Source: Flaccisagitta enflata
Lineage: Eukaryota; Chaetognatha; Sagittoidea; Aphragmophora
Direction: 5' to 3'
Assembly: GCA_965153355.1 (NCBI GenBank)
Contig: OZ231128.1
Location: forward strand, 28,706,001-28,770,000
DNA length: 64,000 nucleotides
Under the pieces are notes generated by a model. That model was given only the letters and a program-made list of their open reading frames with translations. It was not told the origin of the DNA and ran no database searches. The position numbers were made by a program, and so were the translations under genes. The stretch's first letter is position 1. Every line of letters begins with the position of its first letter. Shown one piece after another: positions 13,860-26,381 of this stretch.

Positions 13860-14370
13860 ATATAGAGGGGGATTTGACATAATCCATGAGGAAAAAAATT
13901 GTAACCCTGAGTTTTATTGATTTCTTTACTTGATGGAATATAAAATAATGTTGAAAATTAAAAAAAAAAAATCATCAAAATATATGACAATCTAATTAGA
14001 AAAATTCAATGATTAACAATTCTTAAAAAGAATTGAATAATAAAAAGTATATGAAAAAAATGAAATATAGAAATTAAAAATTAAAAAACGGTGAAGAATA
14101 AAAAGTGAGGCTTGAAAAGTGACAAATTATAAAGGTGAAAAATGAAAATTCAAAAATGAACAGTAAAAAATGAAAAAAGAAAGTTGGAGATATAAAAGAT
14201 GAAATATGACATGAATAAAAAAAGAATAAGTGATTATAAGTCTATAGTAAAAAGTTGAATAAAGAGTGAAAATGAAATTTAAAAGATAGAGAATAAAGAA
14301 TGAAAAAAAAATTTACAAGTTACTGCTAAACAATATAAAACTATATAAAAAACCAAGGATACATTTTTTT
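13860..14370. other. A-rich low-complexity DNA
   Basis: Irregular repeats of TGAAAAAT- and AATAAAAAGT-like words without a clear period. No gene. Confidence 0.6.
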
Positions 14371-14412
14371 CCAGGTTGGTTTAGACTATCTGCTTAAGTC
14401 CCTTCACTGATA

Positions 14413-14467
14413 AACAAGGTCATTAGACCTAAGTCGCGTGCGTCGGCATTTTCAGAAAGATTCGGTC

Positions 14468-14498
<31 letters not shown>

Positions 14499-14681
14499 AA
14501 GGCACACAAATTTTCAAAATGACCACAGAATAATTACTCTCCACCTCCCAGCGCCAAAAAAATGTAAAAAAATGCAAAAAAAAATGCATTTAAAACGACT
14601 TTGTTACGGACGGACGGACCGACCGACGGACCGACCGACAAAGTGGCTTATAGAGTCGCGTAGCACGCGACTAAAAAAAAT
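14413..14681 (+). mobile_element. HTE, complete copy
   Basis: It starts AAACAAGGTCATTAGACC followed by TAAGTCGCGTGCG, and then has a (CAGA)n tract at 14465-14500. A GGACGGACCGACC tract precedes the 3' module: GGCTTATAGAG, then AGTCGCGTAGCACGCGACT, then an A-run. The terminal stem is perfectly paired over seven bases. Confidence 0.8.
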
Positions 14682-14713
14682 TCAATGCATAAATATGTTT
14701 GCAAGAAAACTTT

Positions 14714-14952
<239 letters not shown>

Positions 14953-15011
14953 AAACTATTCTCAGTAGTGTCAATCATTAGTTTCCAAATCATCACAACA
15001 GAGAATAGATA

Positions 15012-15092
15012 TTGACGCTATAGAGAATTCTCAGTAGCGTCAAAATGTGTAGTTGTCATTGTTGACGCTACCGAGAATTCTCGGTAGCGTTA
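15012..15092. repeat. Two near-perfect palindromes, GAATTC centre
   Basis: Palindromes at 15012-15043 and 15062-15092 are built on TTGACGCTA plus GAGAATTCTC. They are the same family as 12325-12360 and, like it, lie immediately beside a long GA tract. Confidence 0.92.
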
Positions 15093-15183
15093 GCCACTCC
15101 ATCCTCGGACCTCCACGACCAATGGCCATTTCAAGGCATGGCGTGGCAGGAAATGTGCATTTAACCTGGTTTGGGACGGTGGA

Positions 15184-15440
15184 CGTGTTTCTAGTGACAA
15201 CAACAAAGTCGATTGTTCCTGTCGAACGCGTTTACAGCGTGAACACATATTCATGAATTTCAACTGTCCCACAAGGGAGTGAGTGAAGTAAGTGAGCGAG
15301 CCCGTGAACGGAGCAAGTGAGCAAATTGAAGCGGAACGCTGCCGAGTGAGTAAGCAGAGTGAGTCGTGCGAGTGAACAAACGTAGCGAGCGACTGAGTGG
15401 CCCTTTTAAAACGCGACTGTCTATGACTAGAAACGCGCCC
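15184..15440. mobile_element. MITE with GGGCGYGTTTCTAGT ends, copy 1
   Basis: The left end is CGTGTTTCTAGTGAC; the right end is ACTAGAAACGCGCCC, its reverse complement. The interior contains GAGTGAGTGAA and AACGTAGCGAGCG blocks shared with 30354-30567. Non-coding. Confidence 0.75.
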
Positions 15441-15446
15441 AGTGTG

Positions 15447-15629
15447 TGATAATGCAATATCGGATGTCAAGGGATCGAATCAAGAAATTGTATCTGTTAT
15501 AAACGAATTTCAGTTAGATTGCCAATATTCAAGAAATCGAAAGAATGGCATGAAGAGATCACTATGCCATGCACATCATTGGCGGATTTCTGTTTCTCTT
15601 GGGTCCGACATGGCGGGATGTGACGGTAG
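15447..15629. mobile_element. Degenerate pogo-like MITE
   Basis: It shares TCGGATGTCAAGGGATCGAA near the left and TCTTGGGTCCGAC near the right with pogo-type ends, but the CAGT termini are lost. Confidence 0.4.
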
Positions 15630-15648
15630 TCCTTATCTTAGCTTCATA

Positions 15649-16230
15649 ACACCCTGTGCAGGAAATTTGGCACAAACATATTGACACAAAAACGATACTT
15701 CTAGATGGCCCAGTGAGTTGAAATTTGAAACATGACCTCCTGATTAGCTCTACTGGACGTAAGAATGCGCCGTTGATCAGTCCCGCGACCACTCTCTGCC
15801 ATAGAAAGCTTCAAACTATAAATGCGGTGCTAGATTTTGATGGATTTTTACCGTCAAAATTTGATGAGGGGAAACACTTATGCTTGAGGTCATTTTTGAA
15901 CTACTGGGGTGGTCTGAAGCAAGCAGTGCATGCAGGGGGACTAAGTTGGGTCCCTCAATGCTGTGCAGCACCTGATCCACGCCAAAATCTGCAAAATCGA
16001 GCGACAAGTCATTATCTATCTTTTTCGCTTGATCAAAGACAAAATCATCAAATCTGCGGCCTATAGACCCTATTTGACCTTCAAATAAATTGATATTTTT
16101 CAACTTCATTGCTGCTTTTTGGCTCTTACAATATTTTTGAATTCCAGCCATATTTTGGACAGATTTGATCTATTTTGAATGGTAATCAATTGTTTTATTG
16201 GACTTGTGCCAAATTTCCTGCTCAGGGTGT
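15649..16230. mobile_element. Tc/mariner-like MITE (582 bp), TA-flanked
   Basis: The inverted ends are about 28 bp: ACACCCTGTGCAGGAAATTT at the left and, reversed, ACACCCTGAGCAGGAAATTT at the right; both continue GGCACAA. They are flanked by TA at 15647-15648 and 16231-16232. A 111-codon minus-strand frame (15816-16151) matches no transposase that I recognise. Confidence 0.75.
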
Positions 16231-16880
16231 TATAACATGACAGCTTGGTGCGGCTTGGTGGAGAAATGGTTATTCTTTGTCGGCAGGGACATTGGCATTG
16301 GCATCAGTGGCAGGGTGTACAAGATGTCAATGATAAATGTTTACTTGTTGCGGTGTACAATGGCAAATCATGGTGTAAGACTGCAAGAACACCCTAATGG
16401 TACGATAGATAAGATTGGCAAAAACATTCCTAACGATAACATTAACTACTTAAAGATAATCTGAATTCAATAATTGTAAAGGACATTTCGTGTATGGTGG
16501 TTGGATATGTTTATCCCCGCTCAAATCCTCGGCAAGTGTCGGTGGTGGCTAGATGGGGGGGGGGGGTGGCTAGTTGGGGCGAGAGGGAGGGGGGTTACTT
16601 AGGTTTGGACGATGAATAGACTGAAAGGAGCGACTTTGATCGATGAGGCGTCATTTGCATTGGGCCTGGAATTTTGAACAGGATAATATCACGTGATGAG
16701 CCCGAGAGATTAGAAACTCAGAAAGGTCTGGAAGTGAATTTCCGGGATTTTCGATGAGTGGCTTTATGCTTCGATTTCCAATAAATGTCCAATTTCGTAT
16801 GTAACGGGAGCATTCAAGTGCACAAAAAAAAAAAAAAACAAACACTGACACACACCAACATGTACCTACTCACACAAGCA

Positions 16881-17158
<278 letters not shown>

Positions 17159-17297
17159 TAACTTCACACCCCTCCGCACCTTTGCTCGATGGGGAAATGA
17201 AGTGCACGTGTGATCTCAGACTTCTCGAAAGTTCTTTCTCATTTTTCAAATTTAAACCTAATTTACTGACCCTATCGCTAACACATATCATTCTCTT

Positions 17298-17300
<3 letters not shown>

Positions 17301-17377
<77 letters not shown>
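17301..17377. repeat. (CT)n microsatellite
   Basis: CT units with TTTCT interruptions. Confidence 0.98.
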
Positions 17378-17380
<3 letters not shown>

Positions 17381-17589
17381 GACAGATAAACTATTTCACT
17401 TGCAAGAATGCTTCGTTTTCTCTTCTCTAAAAAAACCTTTTTGCAGGTGGATGATATTAAAATAGTTTCAGCGAGGATGAGAGCGTTATCTGATTTAATC
17501 TATGAGTCTTCATTGTTCAGTATTCACTGTTCAGACTGTTCATAGAAGTTTAGGTCAAGCTAATGATTGAACAGATAGCACCATGATTT

Positions 17590-17745
<156 letters not shown>

Positions 17746-17789
17746 ATGAGAGGGATACCATCCTTGAAGAGATATTCACGCCTTAATCA

Positions 17790-17960
17790 AGCCGTGATAA
17801 GGGATGTCAAGGCACCAATCAATTTTATCTGTCGTAGGCAGATAACCATTGTTGCCATTATAAAAAAAAGAAAGAAATAACATGAAAACACCAATAATCA
17901 AAATCCGTTATAAACGCGGATTTTCATTGCTCTTGGATTCGTTTTACCGGGGTGTAGCTG
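17790..17960. mobile_element. Degenerate pogo-like MITE
   Basis: GATGTCAAGGCACCAATC near the left and ATCCGTTATAAACG plus CTTGGATTCG near the right match pogo-type termini seen at 2656-2838. The terminal CAGT is not preserved. Confidence 0.4.
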
Positions 17961-17966
17961 ACTAGC

Positions 17967-17997
17967 TGAAAGAAAAAAAGAAAGAAAGAATGAATGT

Positions 17998-18085
<88 letters not shown>

Positions 18086-18176
18086 CAGAAAGAGAGAAAG
18101 AGAGAAAGACTGAAAGAAAGAGAGAAAGAAAAAAAGAAAGAAATAAAGAAAGAGGGAAAAAAGTAAGAGAGAGAGA
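17967..18176. repeat. (GAAA)n microsatellite
   Basis: GAAA units with GAGA and GACA variants toward the right end. Confidence 0.97.
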
Positions 18177-18475
18177 GGCGGAATATTGCATAGCAAATGT
18201 ATATAAGCAGATTATAATCAACAATGTAAAGGTGAATTTGCATCCGTTCAGAGATTGCCAAAGAGGAAGAATTAAAAAAAGATAAGATGCTAGATCCTCA
18301 TTCCTAAGGGGAAAAAAAGAGGGGAATGACTGTTAAAACAAAAGTAAGGCAAAAGAGAGGCACTGATGTAAAGAGGTTACACGCTGACGTTTAGGAGAGG
18401 AGAGGAAGCCACGGCAGGGGCAGTGAAGCTGTTTGATAATCGAGCAGAGGAAGGGATGCAAAGAAGATATAACAA

Positions 18476-18952
18476 GTCTTCCAAGGATCGCACATGGTCA
18501 GCGGTTCCCGATGCCCTGCTTGGAGTTATTAACTGAAGAAGTGGAGTAAGAGCAGGGAAGCGGCCCCAAAGGACCGATGTCCTGTAGGACACAGGGGTGA
18601 ATTTCTATACCTCCTGTTAGGGCATATTTGAAGCCTTAGTAGTAATGTTTCATGGTATTCAATGGGAATTTTGCATTTTTTTTCAATTTCTAGTCAATTT
18701 GCCATGTTATTCAATGGGAATTTTACATTTTTCTTAGTTTTCATCAATTTTCCGTGTTATTCAATGGGAAACATGCATTTTTTTGCTTTTTTGTAAATTT
18801 TCCATGTTACTCAATGGGAAGTGTGCATTTTGACAATTTCCCATACTATCCGATGGGAATTTGAGGCTTGAGAAGCTTCAAGGGGGGGACGTACGTAAGG
18901 ACGGACGTACGGACGGACGTATGGATTTTCACCCCTGTGTCCTAATAAGTGT
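18476..18952. mobile_element. FAE copy A
   Basis: The left arm holds ATGGTCAGCGG, a GATGCCCTGCTTGGAG block, a GCGGCCCCAAAGGACCG hairpin and TGTCCTGTAGGACA, then CAGGGGTGAATTTC. The core is four or five copies of a 55-60-bp unit containing TATTCAATGGGAATTTT. The right arm is GGACGGACGTACGGACG followed by CACCCCTGTGTCC, where it is truncated. Core units match those at 45244-45570. Non-coding. Confidence 0.8.
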
Positions 18953-19029
18953 GACAGATCAGCAGACGAACCGATGGATCGCAGTAAACCAGTCGCGTGC
19001 TGGTGGGAGGGGCCAGGGACAGAGATGGA

Positions 19030-19575
19030 ACAGGTCGCCCAAGGGCAATATGTGGTCAGCGATACCCGTTGCCCTGCTTTGCATGGTTGTAAATCGGAAT
19101 GAGAGGCAGGACAGCGGCCCCAAAGGGGACAAAGTCCTGTAGAACACAGGGGACTTTCGTTCCTTTGTCCATCCGTCCATCCATCCGTCCGTCCGTCCGC
19201 CCCCCCAGGTCCTCTCAGGCCTGAAATCTGCCCTCTCAGGCCTAAAATCTGCCGTCTCAGGCCTGAAATCTGCCCTCTCAGGCCTTGCATCTGAGAGGGC
19301 AGATTTCAGGCCTAGGAGGGCAGATTTTAGACCTAAGAGGACATGTTTCAGGCCTGAAAGGGCAAATTTCAGGCCTATAAGGGCAGATTCAAGGCCTGAG
19401 AGAGCAAATTTCAGGCCTGAGAGGACAGATTTTAGGCCTAAGAAGGCAGATTTCAGGCCTGAGAGGGCCTGGGGGGGGCGAACAAACGGAAGGACGAACG
19501 AACAAACGAACGAACGAAAATCCCCTGTGTTCTACAGGACTTCGTCCCCTTTGGGGCCGCTGCCCAAGAAGGTAA
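19030..19575. mobile_element. FAE copy B
   Basis: The left arm holds TGGTCAGCGATACCCGTTGC, the hairpin-forming GCGGCCCCAAAGGGGAC, GTCCTGTAGAACACAGGGG, and a CCGTCC tract. The core is about a dozen copies of a roughly 20-bp unit, AGGCCTGAAATCTGCCCTCT, which invert orientation near 19285. The right arm is GAACAAACGAACG repeats, then CCCCTGTGTTCTACAGGAC and CCCCTTTGGGGCCGCTGCCC. The arms are inverted repeats of each other. Confidence 0.85.
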
Positions 19576-19600
19576 CAAGAGAGCATTTGGGCGCTGAAAA

Positions 19601-19687
19601 AGCAAAGTACTACCGACCAACCGACCCACAGACCGACTGCTCGACCGGCTTAGCGGGTTTTTGACTCGCGTGCACGCAACTAAAAAT
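19601..19687 (+). mobile_element. HTE 3' module
   Basis: AAAGTACTACCGACC tract, a GCGGGTTTTTGACTCGCG box, then a stem-loop ending GCACGCAACTAAAAA. It directly abuts FAE copy B. Confidence 0.65.
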
Positions 19688-19894
19688 ACTGTTCTTAAAG
19701 TTAAACGTAAAAACGTCCAGTAATCATGTGAACTTTATTTTTTGCTGCTTTTGAGAAAAGAAAAAGATTCAACCCAAGTTCGACGACCGATATAGCAAAA
19801 AAGAATGAGGAATTGTGTGAATGAAGAAATGTAGTTGAAGGAAAGACGCGCTTTGGCCTTAAGGAAATACAGATGAACCTTGGCAATGATGGAG

Positions 19895-19896
<2 letters not shown>

Positions 19897-19960
<64 letters not shown>
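19897..19960. repeat. (GA)n microsatellite
   Basis: About 31 GA units. Confidence 0.98.
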
Positions 19961-19966
<6 letters not shown>

Positions 19967-20416
19967 TGGGGGCAATGTGGTTTAAAAGACCTTCAATTAA
20001 GGGTACATAAGAGGGGAATGGATGAAAATTAGGGGGAGAAAGGAGTTAGAACTATGATTTAACATCAATTTCACGTCTATTGATACTGAATGTAACTAAG
20101 AGTTTGAAAATTAAACAATTCTTGGATATACTATTGTAATAAAATTCTACTTTTAAGGAAACAGTTCAAACAATTTTTGTTGACTTTTTGTCTAAGAAGT
20201 ATGATATTCTAGCTCACTTCAGTTCTAATCATGAGTCTGATTACAAATCTTCTAGGTTTTTTTTTTTATGGAAGCAGCATCAATGATTGTGAAACAGGTG
20301 TTAGAAAAGAAAGTATAAAGCCAAACTACGAGGGTGCGAGGAAAGGTGGAAGTGGAAGCATGATAGCAACTCGCTTATAGCTTAAGGAGAGTAAAGTAAA
20401 AGGGTAAAAGGAAGTA

Positions 20417-21110
20417 CAGTTAAGCTTCACTAGAAGGCATTTGAAGGGACTGACTCATTCTATGCCTTCAAGGCGGGATGCCTTATTGCCAAGCACGACT
20501 TTCTTTATGGTTTACATTGATAATTTTCTCTCTCTTTTAGACAGTACTTGTCAAGTTGACCTAGCCATGCCATATGGTAGCAAAAATGACATACACATAC
20601 TACTCAGAAACAAAGAGATAGACTGACAGACCTAAAGCGAAACTTCCAGATTAAAAAGATGCTAAGTGACGGACAATTAGACAAATCAAGGGTAGATGGA
20701 TGCAGCACATGAGAAATACAGAAAATTTTTTTGTCTAAATCAAGGCCAAGAATTTTCCCAATTTTCTGGTGTCAAGATCTGTTTCTTACTTCTTACTTCA
20801 AAATTGAGTTTAGCCTTCGTTTTCATCCTGACCGTAATCGGCAATGCGATGCATCGTGGTCAGGGTCATCGAAATTGTCATCGAGACTTGAGAATCGCCA
20901 ATATTGGCGGCATCATCACAAGCATTGTTCTCAATAACCACAACCTTTCTTCTTCTTTTCCTCCATCTTCATCTTCATCTTCTACATCATCATCATCTGC
21001 TTCTTTTGTTTTCTTTTTCTTCTTTTTCTCTTTCTTCTTCTTCTTCTTCTTCTTCTTCTTCTTCTTTTTCTTTTTCTTTTTCTTCTTCTTCTTCTTCTTC
21101 TTCTTCTTCT

Positions 21111-21145
<35 letters not shown>

Positions 21146-21348
21146 TTCTTCATGCCTTCTAAGCGAGCACAAAAAACCTTATTTCACACCTGTTTCGTGC
21201 CTTCTAGTGAAATTTGCCTTATAGGCGGGTGCGCTATAGACGGGTTCTCTCAACAATGAAACTAAGGCAAAAAAGCTGGGACTTTTGAAATCATGCTATT
21301 TAGCGAGGGATGCCTTATTAGCGGGTGCGCTCTAGTGAAGCTCGACTG
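20417..21348. mobile_element. pogo-like non-autonomous element (932 bp)
   Basis: The inverted ends are CAGTTAAGCTTCACTAGA and, reversed, CAGTCGAGCTTCACTAGA, with TA on both sides (20415-20416 and 21349-21350). GGCGGGATGCCTTATT-like subterminal motifs occur near both ends. It carries a (CTT)n tract at about 21030-21150 and no transposase. Confidence 0.75.
21012..21152. repeat. (CTT)n microsatellite
   Basis: CTT units with CTTTTT steps, inside the pogo-like element. Confidence 0.97.
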
Positions 21349-22074
21349 TACTTTCTGGGGAAGGGTAGCACCTATCCATGTGGGGAAGAGAGGGGAAGCG
21401 ATGAAAAAGAAGATCCTTTTGTAAAAGTGAGAAAGTTTAACCTATCGTATCGGTGAGGGGATAGGTTAGGAGAAGAGAATGTAGGAAAGTGAAGCCTGTA
21501 GGTATGAAAGGGAGGTTCGGTCAGCAGGTGGGGTGAAAGTAGAGCCTTTCGGCGGAGAAGAGAGAAAGTAAAGCGTTTGGCTGGGGGGTGGAGGGGGGGT
21601 CGAAGGGGGGGGTCGAGGCTCACATGAATCGAAATCGACTCCCGCAAAGATTTTCCCTCATAACATGATCTCTTTCAACGATTACACACATTTCTCAAAG
21701 ACAACAACTTCCTCCCTTTGTATGACTACGATAACTTACAATATTCAAAGACTATAAAGACAACCCTTTCCTTTTTCAATGCCTTGCTATCTTTAATTCT
21801 TTACACAATTATAAACAATTGTACACCCTATGTGAGTAATGATATGAATTGCTAAAAGCCACAACGACGACAACAGCCATATCGCTCGTCATGTCAAGGA
21901 GTGAGTCGATACTTACGTATTTGATTTAGTTCTGTTAAAGGAACATTAATGGGGACCTATGGAGAGTTTTATTGTCAATTGCCCCTTCAGAAATCTGTAT
22001 ACGTTTGTTTGTTTGTGATTATTTCAGTGATTCTGTCTTTCCATTCTGTTGGACACACGAAATCTCCATTGCTT

Positions 22075-22106
<32 letters not shown>

Positions 22107-22117
22107 TCTCTTTCTCT

Positions 22118-22183
<66 letters not shown>
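22075..22183. repeat. (CT)n microsatellite
   Basis: CT units with four CTTT steps near the left. Confidence 0.98.
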
Positions 22184-22189
<6 letters not shown>

Positions 22190-22373
22190 GATTTCCTCGT
22201 ATTTCGTGCTTAACGGTGACACGATGTTAATTAATAGCTACCATTTGCCCATACATCATTAACTGATCTTCATTGCAGGCCGAAACAAAAATGGTTGAAA
22301 AAAAAAACGTTTTCGCCTAAATTAAATTGCCCTGAGAAGAACCCGCTTCAAATCCTTGTGATATCCGCCTTTC

Positions 22374-22481
<108 letters not shown>

Positions 22482-22494
22482 TCCTTTTTTGGCC

Positions 22495-23140
22495 CTGGCA
22501 GCTGAAGGGGCCGTGACCTATGTCACACAGGAATTTTCTCCTCCTCCTCCTTCTCCAGCCCCAGCCTCGAGGCTCCTAGCCTCAAGGCTCAAACCTAGCC
22601 TGCTCAAATCCCAGCCTGGAGGCTCAAATCCCAGCCTGGAGGCTCAAATCCCAGCCTGGAGGCTCCAATCCCCGCCTGGAGGCTCAAATCCCAGCTGGAG
22701 GCTCAAATCCCAGCCTGGAGGCTCAAATCTTAGCCTGGAGGCTCAAATCCCAGCCTTGAGGCTCAAATTCCAGTCTTGAGGCTCAAATTCTAGCCTCGAG
22801 GCTCAAATTCCAGCCTTGAGGCTCAAATCCTAGTCTGGAGGCCCTAATCCTAGTCTCAAGGCTCTAATCCCAGCCTCGAGGCTCAAATCCCAGCCTCGAG
22901 GCTCAAATCTAAGCCTCGAGGCTCAAATCTAAGCCTTGAGGCTCAAATCTAAGCCTTGAGGCCCAAATCCCAGCCTCTAGGCCCCAATGCCAGCCTCAAG
23001 GCCCTAATCCCATTCTTGAGGCTCAAATAAAAACAGCATAGGTCATCGGCCCCTTCGGGGCCGCTGCCCCTCTAACCACCTTACACCCACACACTCACAT
23101 AGGGGCAACGGGTACCGCTGACCATCTAACGCTTTTGCGA
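22495..23140. mobile_element. FAE copy C
   Basis: The left arm is CAGCTGAAGGGGCCGTGACC followed by TATGTCACACAGG. The core is about 25 copies of a 19-bp unit, AGCCTGGAGGCTCAAATCC, with CTCGAG/CTTGAG variants. The right arm is CATAGGTCATCGGCCCCTTC, GGGGCCGCTGCCCC and GGGCAACGGGTACCGCTGAC. The unit itself contains the small palindrome AGCCTNNAGGCT. There are no spacers between units, so it is not a CRISPR array. Confidence 0.85.
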
Positions 23141-23343
23141 CTATTTTCAACTGCAGATAGTATTTGATTTAACATGTCCCATAAATCATGCATTTTTGTA
23201 CAGAATACGAGTCTAGAGGGGCGGGCGGGCGGGGGGGGGGATGGAAGGTTCACGTGGCCAATCACTGTCTTGTCGCCCTTGATATATATAAAAAAACATC
23301 TTGATTACGGATTGGTAATGTTTTTCTTGACGCAAAAAAAAAA

Positions 23344-23405
23344 AAAGGCCGGATACACTTCTACCCAAGTCGCGTGCGGCTGGGCAGGGGCAGTGATGAA
23401 ATAGC
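23344..23405 (+). mobile_element. HTE 5' module, isolated
   Basis: GGCCGGATACACTTCTACCC, then AAGTCGCGTGCGGCTGGGCA and GGGGCAGTGATGA. A pogo-type fragment with GGCGGATTTC motifs follows at 23418-23535. The larger HTE starts at 23607. Confidence 0.65.
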
Positions 23406-23606
23406 CAAGCCAAGCAGTTCATTTGTTATGGGCGGATTTCTGTCATTGCTAATAAAAGAAATAAAAGAGATTGCTTGTGCGCTATTGGCGGATTTCAGTT
23501 ACTCTTAAATCCGTTAAAACGGGTTGTAACAAGTCGAAACTCATATGCGTGGGAGAGTGAAGGAGAGTTTTTAGGGGAAATTCTTGAGAATCGGAGGAAA
23601 ACAGAA

Positions 23607-25985
23607 ACAAGGCCAACACCTATAAGTCGCGTGCAGGACAAAAATAACTGAACTGACCTGACTCCTTATTGTATCTTTTTATTGAAAATCAGACTTAAAC
23701 GCAACCCAAAAAGACACAAACCAGACTCAAACCAGACTCAAACCAGACTCAACGGAGACTCAAACCAGAATTAAACCAGACCGAAACCAGACCTAAATCA
23801 GACATAAATCAGACATAAACCAGATTTAAGCCAGACTCAAACCAGACTCAAACCAGACTCAAACCAGACTTAAACCAGACTGAAACCAGGCTCAAACCAG
23901 GCTCAAACCAGGCTCAAACCAGGCTCAAACCAGAACCAAACCAGACTCAAACCAGACTCAAACCAGACTCAAACCAGAATTAAACCAGACCAAAACCAGA
24001 CCAAAACCAGACCTAAATCAGACCTAAATCAAACATAAACCAGACAAAACCAGACATAGACCAGACCTAAACCAGACCTAACCCAAACCTAAACCAGACA
24101 TAAATCAGACATGAACCAGTCTTAAACCAGACTTAAACCAGACTTAAACCCGACTTAAACCAGACTTAAACCCATAAGGCAGAAAAGCCAATTGTTCTAC
24201 TCATCATCTTCTTGTTAGCTAAGTATTGACCTTACTTCGATTTTCTAATTCGATTCTGGAAGATCTTGTAATACTTGTCATGTCCACCAATCCTGCAACA
24301 CTATTTTCTTGCGTGAAATGATTTTAAAAATTTCATTCTCATTTGAATTTTCTTTCCTCTGAAGAAAGTCTATTAGTTAAATGGACAGTAATCATCCCAG
24401 GAATCAGGCTGTTCAATCGAAATGATACTTATCATTAGTATCATTTTTACCAGCAGACTTAAACCATTAGACCAGCAGACTTAAACCATTAGATTTAAAC
24501 CAGCAGACTTAAACCAGCAGACTTAAACCAGCAGATTCAAACCAGCAGACTGTAACCAGCAGATTTAACCCATTAGATTTAAACCAGCTGACTTAAACCA
24601 GCAGATTTAAACCAGCAGATTTAAACCATGAGACTTTTACCATCAGACTTTACTAGCAGACTTTAACCAGCAGACTCTAACCTGCAGACTTGAACCAGCA
24701 GACTTCAACCAGCAGACTTTAACCAAAAATGACCAAAATGACCAAAATGACCAAAATGACCAAAAATGACCAAAATGACCAAAATGACCAAAAATGACCG
24801 AAAATGACCAAAAATGACCAAAATGACCAAAAATGACCAAAAATGACCAAAAATGACCAAAAATGACCAAAATGACAAAAATGACCAAAAATGACCAAAA
24901 TGATCAAAATGGCCAAAATGACCAAAAATGACCAAAATGACCAGAAATGACCAAAAATGATCAAAAATGACCAAAAATGATCAAAATGACCAAAATGACC
25001 AGAAATGACCAGAAATGACCAAAAATGACCAAAAATGACCAAAAATGATCAAAAATGACCAAAAATGATCAAAATGACCAAAATGACCAAAATGACCAGA
25101 AATGACCAAAAATGACCAAAAATGACCAAAAATGACCAAAAATGACCAAAAATGACCAAAAATGACCAAAAATGACCAAAAAATGACCAAAAATGACCAA
25201 AAATGATCAAAGTGATCAAAATGACCCAAAATGACCAAAAATGACCAAATTGACCAAAATGACCAAAAATCACCAAAATGACCAAAATGACCAAAAATCA
25301 CCAAAGATGACCAAAAAATGACCAAAAATGACCAGAAATGACCAAAATGACCAAAACGACCAAAAATGACCAAAAATGATCAAAAATGACCAAAAATGAC
25401 CGAAAATGACCAAAAATGACCAAAATGACCAAAAATGACCAAAATGACCAAAATGACCAAAAATGACCAAAATGACCAAAATGACCAAAAATGACCAAAA
25501 TGACCAAAATGACCAAAAATGACCAAAAATGACCAAAAATGACCAAAAATGACCAAAAATGACCAAAAATGACCAAAAATGACCAAAATGACCTAAAATG
25601 ACCAAAAATGACCAAAATTGATCAAAATTGATCAAAATTGATCAAAATTGATCAAAATTGATCAAAAATGACCAAAAATTGACCAAAATGACCAAAATGA
25701 CCAAAATGACCAAAATGACCAAAATGACCAAAATGACCAAAATGACCAAAATGACCAAAATGACCAAAATGACCAAAATGACCAAAAATGAACAAAAATG
25801 ACTAAAAGCAACCAATAATTCCAAAAAAACAAAAAAAAAATGATTCAAAATAACTCCAGACTACCCAAAAAGACGCAAAAAAGCAAAGTGTTACGGACCG
25901 ACAGACCGACCGACAGACCGACCGACCGACCGACCGACCGACCGACGGAGCGGGTTGTAGAGTCGCGTGCACGCGACTAAAAAAA
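23607..25985 (+). mobile_element. Giant HTE with three nested minisatellites (2.4 kb)
   Basis: The 5' end is AACAAGGCCAACACCTATAA followed by GTCGCGTGCAGGAC. Array 1 (about 23700-24178) repeats AAACCAGACTC. Array 2 (about 24449-24725) repeats AAACCAGCAGACTT. Array 3 (about 24721-25800) has about 110 units of GACCAAAAAT or GACCAAAAT, with a short ATTGATCAAA sub-block at 25617-25670. The 3' end is AAAGTGTTACGGACC, a CGAC tract, GGGTTGTAGAG, and the perfect palindrome AGTCGCGTGCACGCGACT followed by an A-run. The long minus-strand frames across array 3 only translate the repeat. Confidence 0.85.
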
Positions 25986-26381
25986 GGTTCAGAAAAAACT
26001 CGGCCATGAAATTGCGAAATGCGAGCCATAAACTCGACTGATCAATGAGTCAATGAGGCGCGATTTAACGGAGAAAAATGTAAAAAATGCATCGAAGACA
26101 ATTGACACTTCATCACTTTGATCGTGACCCCCAACGAATGGCAAAATACCGATGAAAATTCGCCCAAAAAATGCGTATATTATCAATATGATCAATTGAC
26201 CAATGACCAATGACCAATGACCATTAGACGCTTAAGTGCCTAGGAACTTGAGTATGCTGTAGAATAGATAGGTTCTTTGAGGGGGTGATAAGGGTTAAGA
26301 TTCGTCCTTCATTCAACCACACACTATGCCCGAGTGTCACATTGGTATGTGGGCGATAAATCAGGCATGCAGAATTCCATA

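Noticed and set aside
22560-23030. Regular 19-bp repeats that might suggest a CRISPR array
   Set aside because: Units are contiguous with no spacers, the genome is eukaryotic, and the array sits between inverted arms.
24643-25848. Overlapping minus-strand frames rich in Val-Ile-Phe-Gly-His-Phe-Trp
   Set aside because: They only translate the GACCAAAAAT array inside a hairpin-tail element; all phases read alike.
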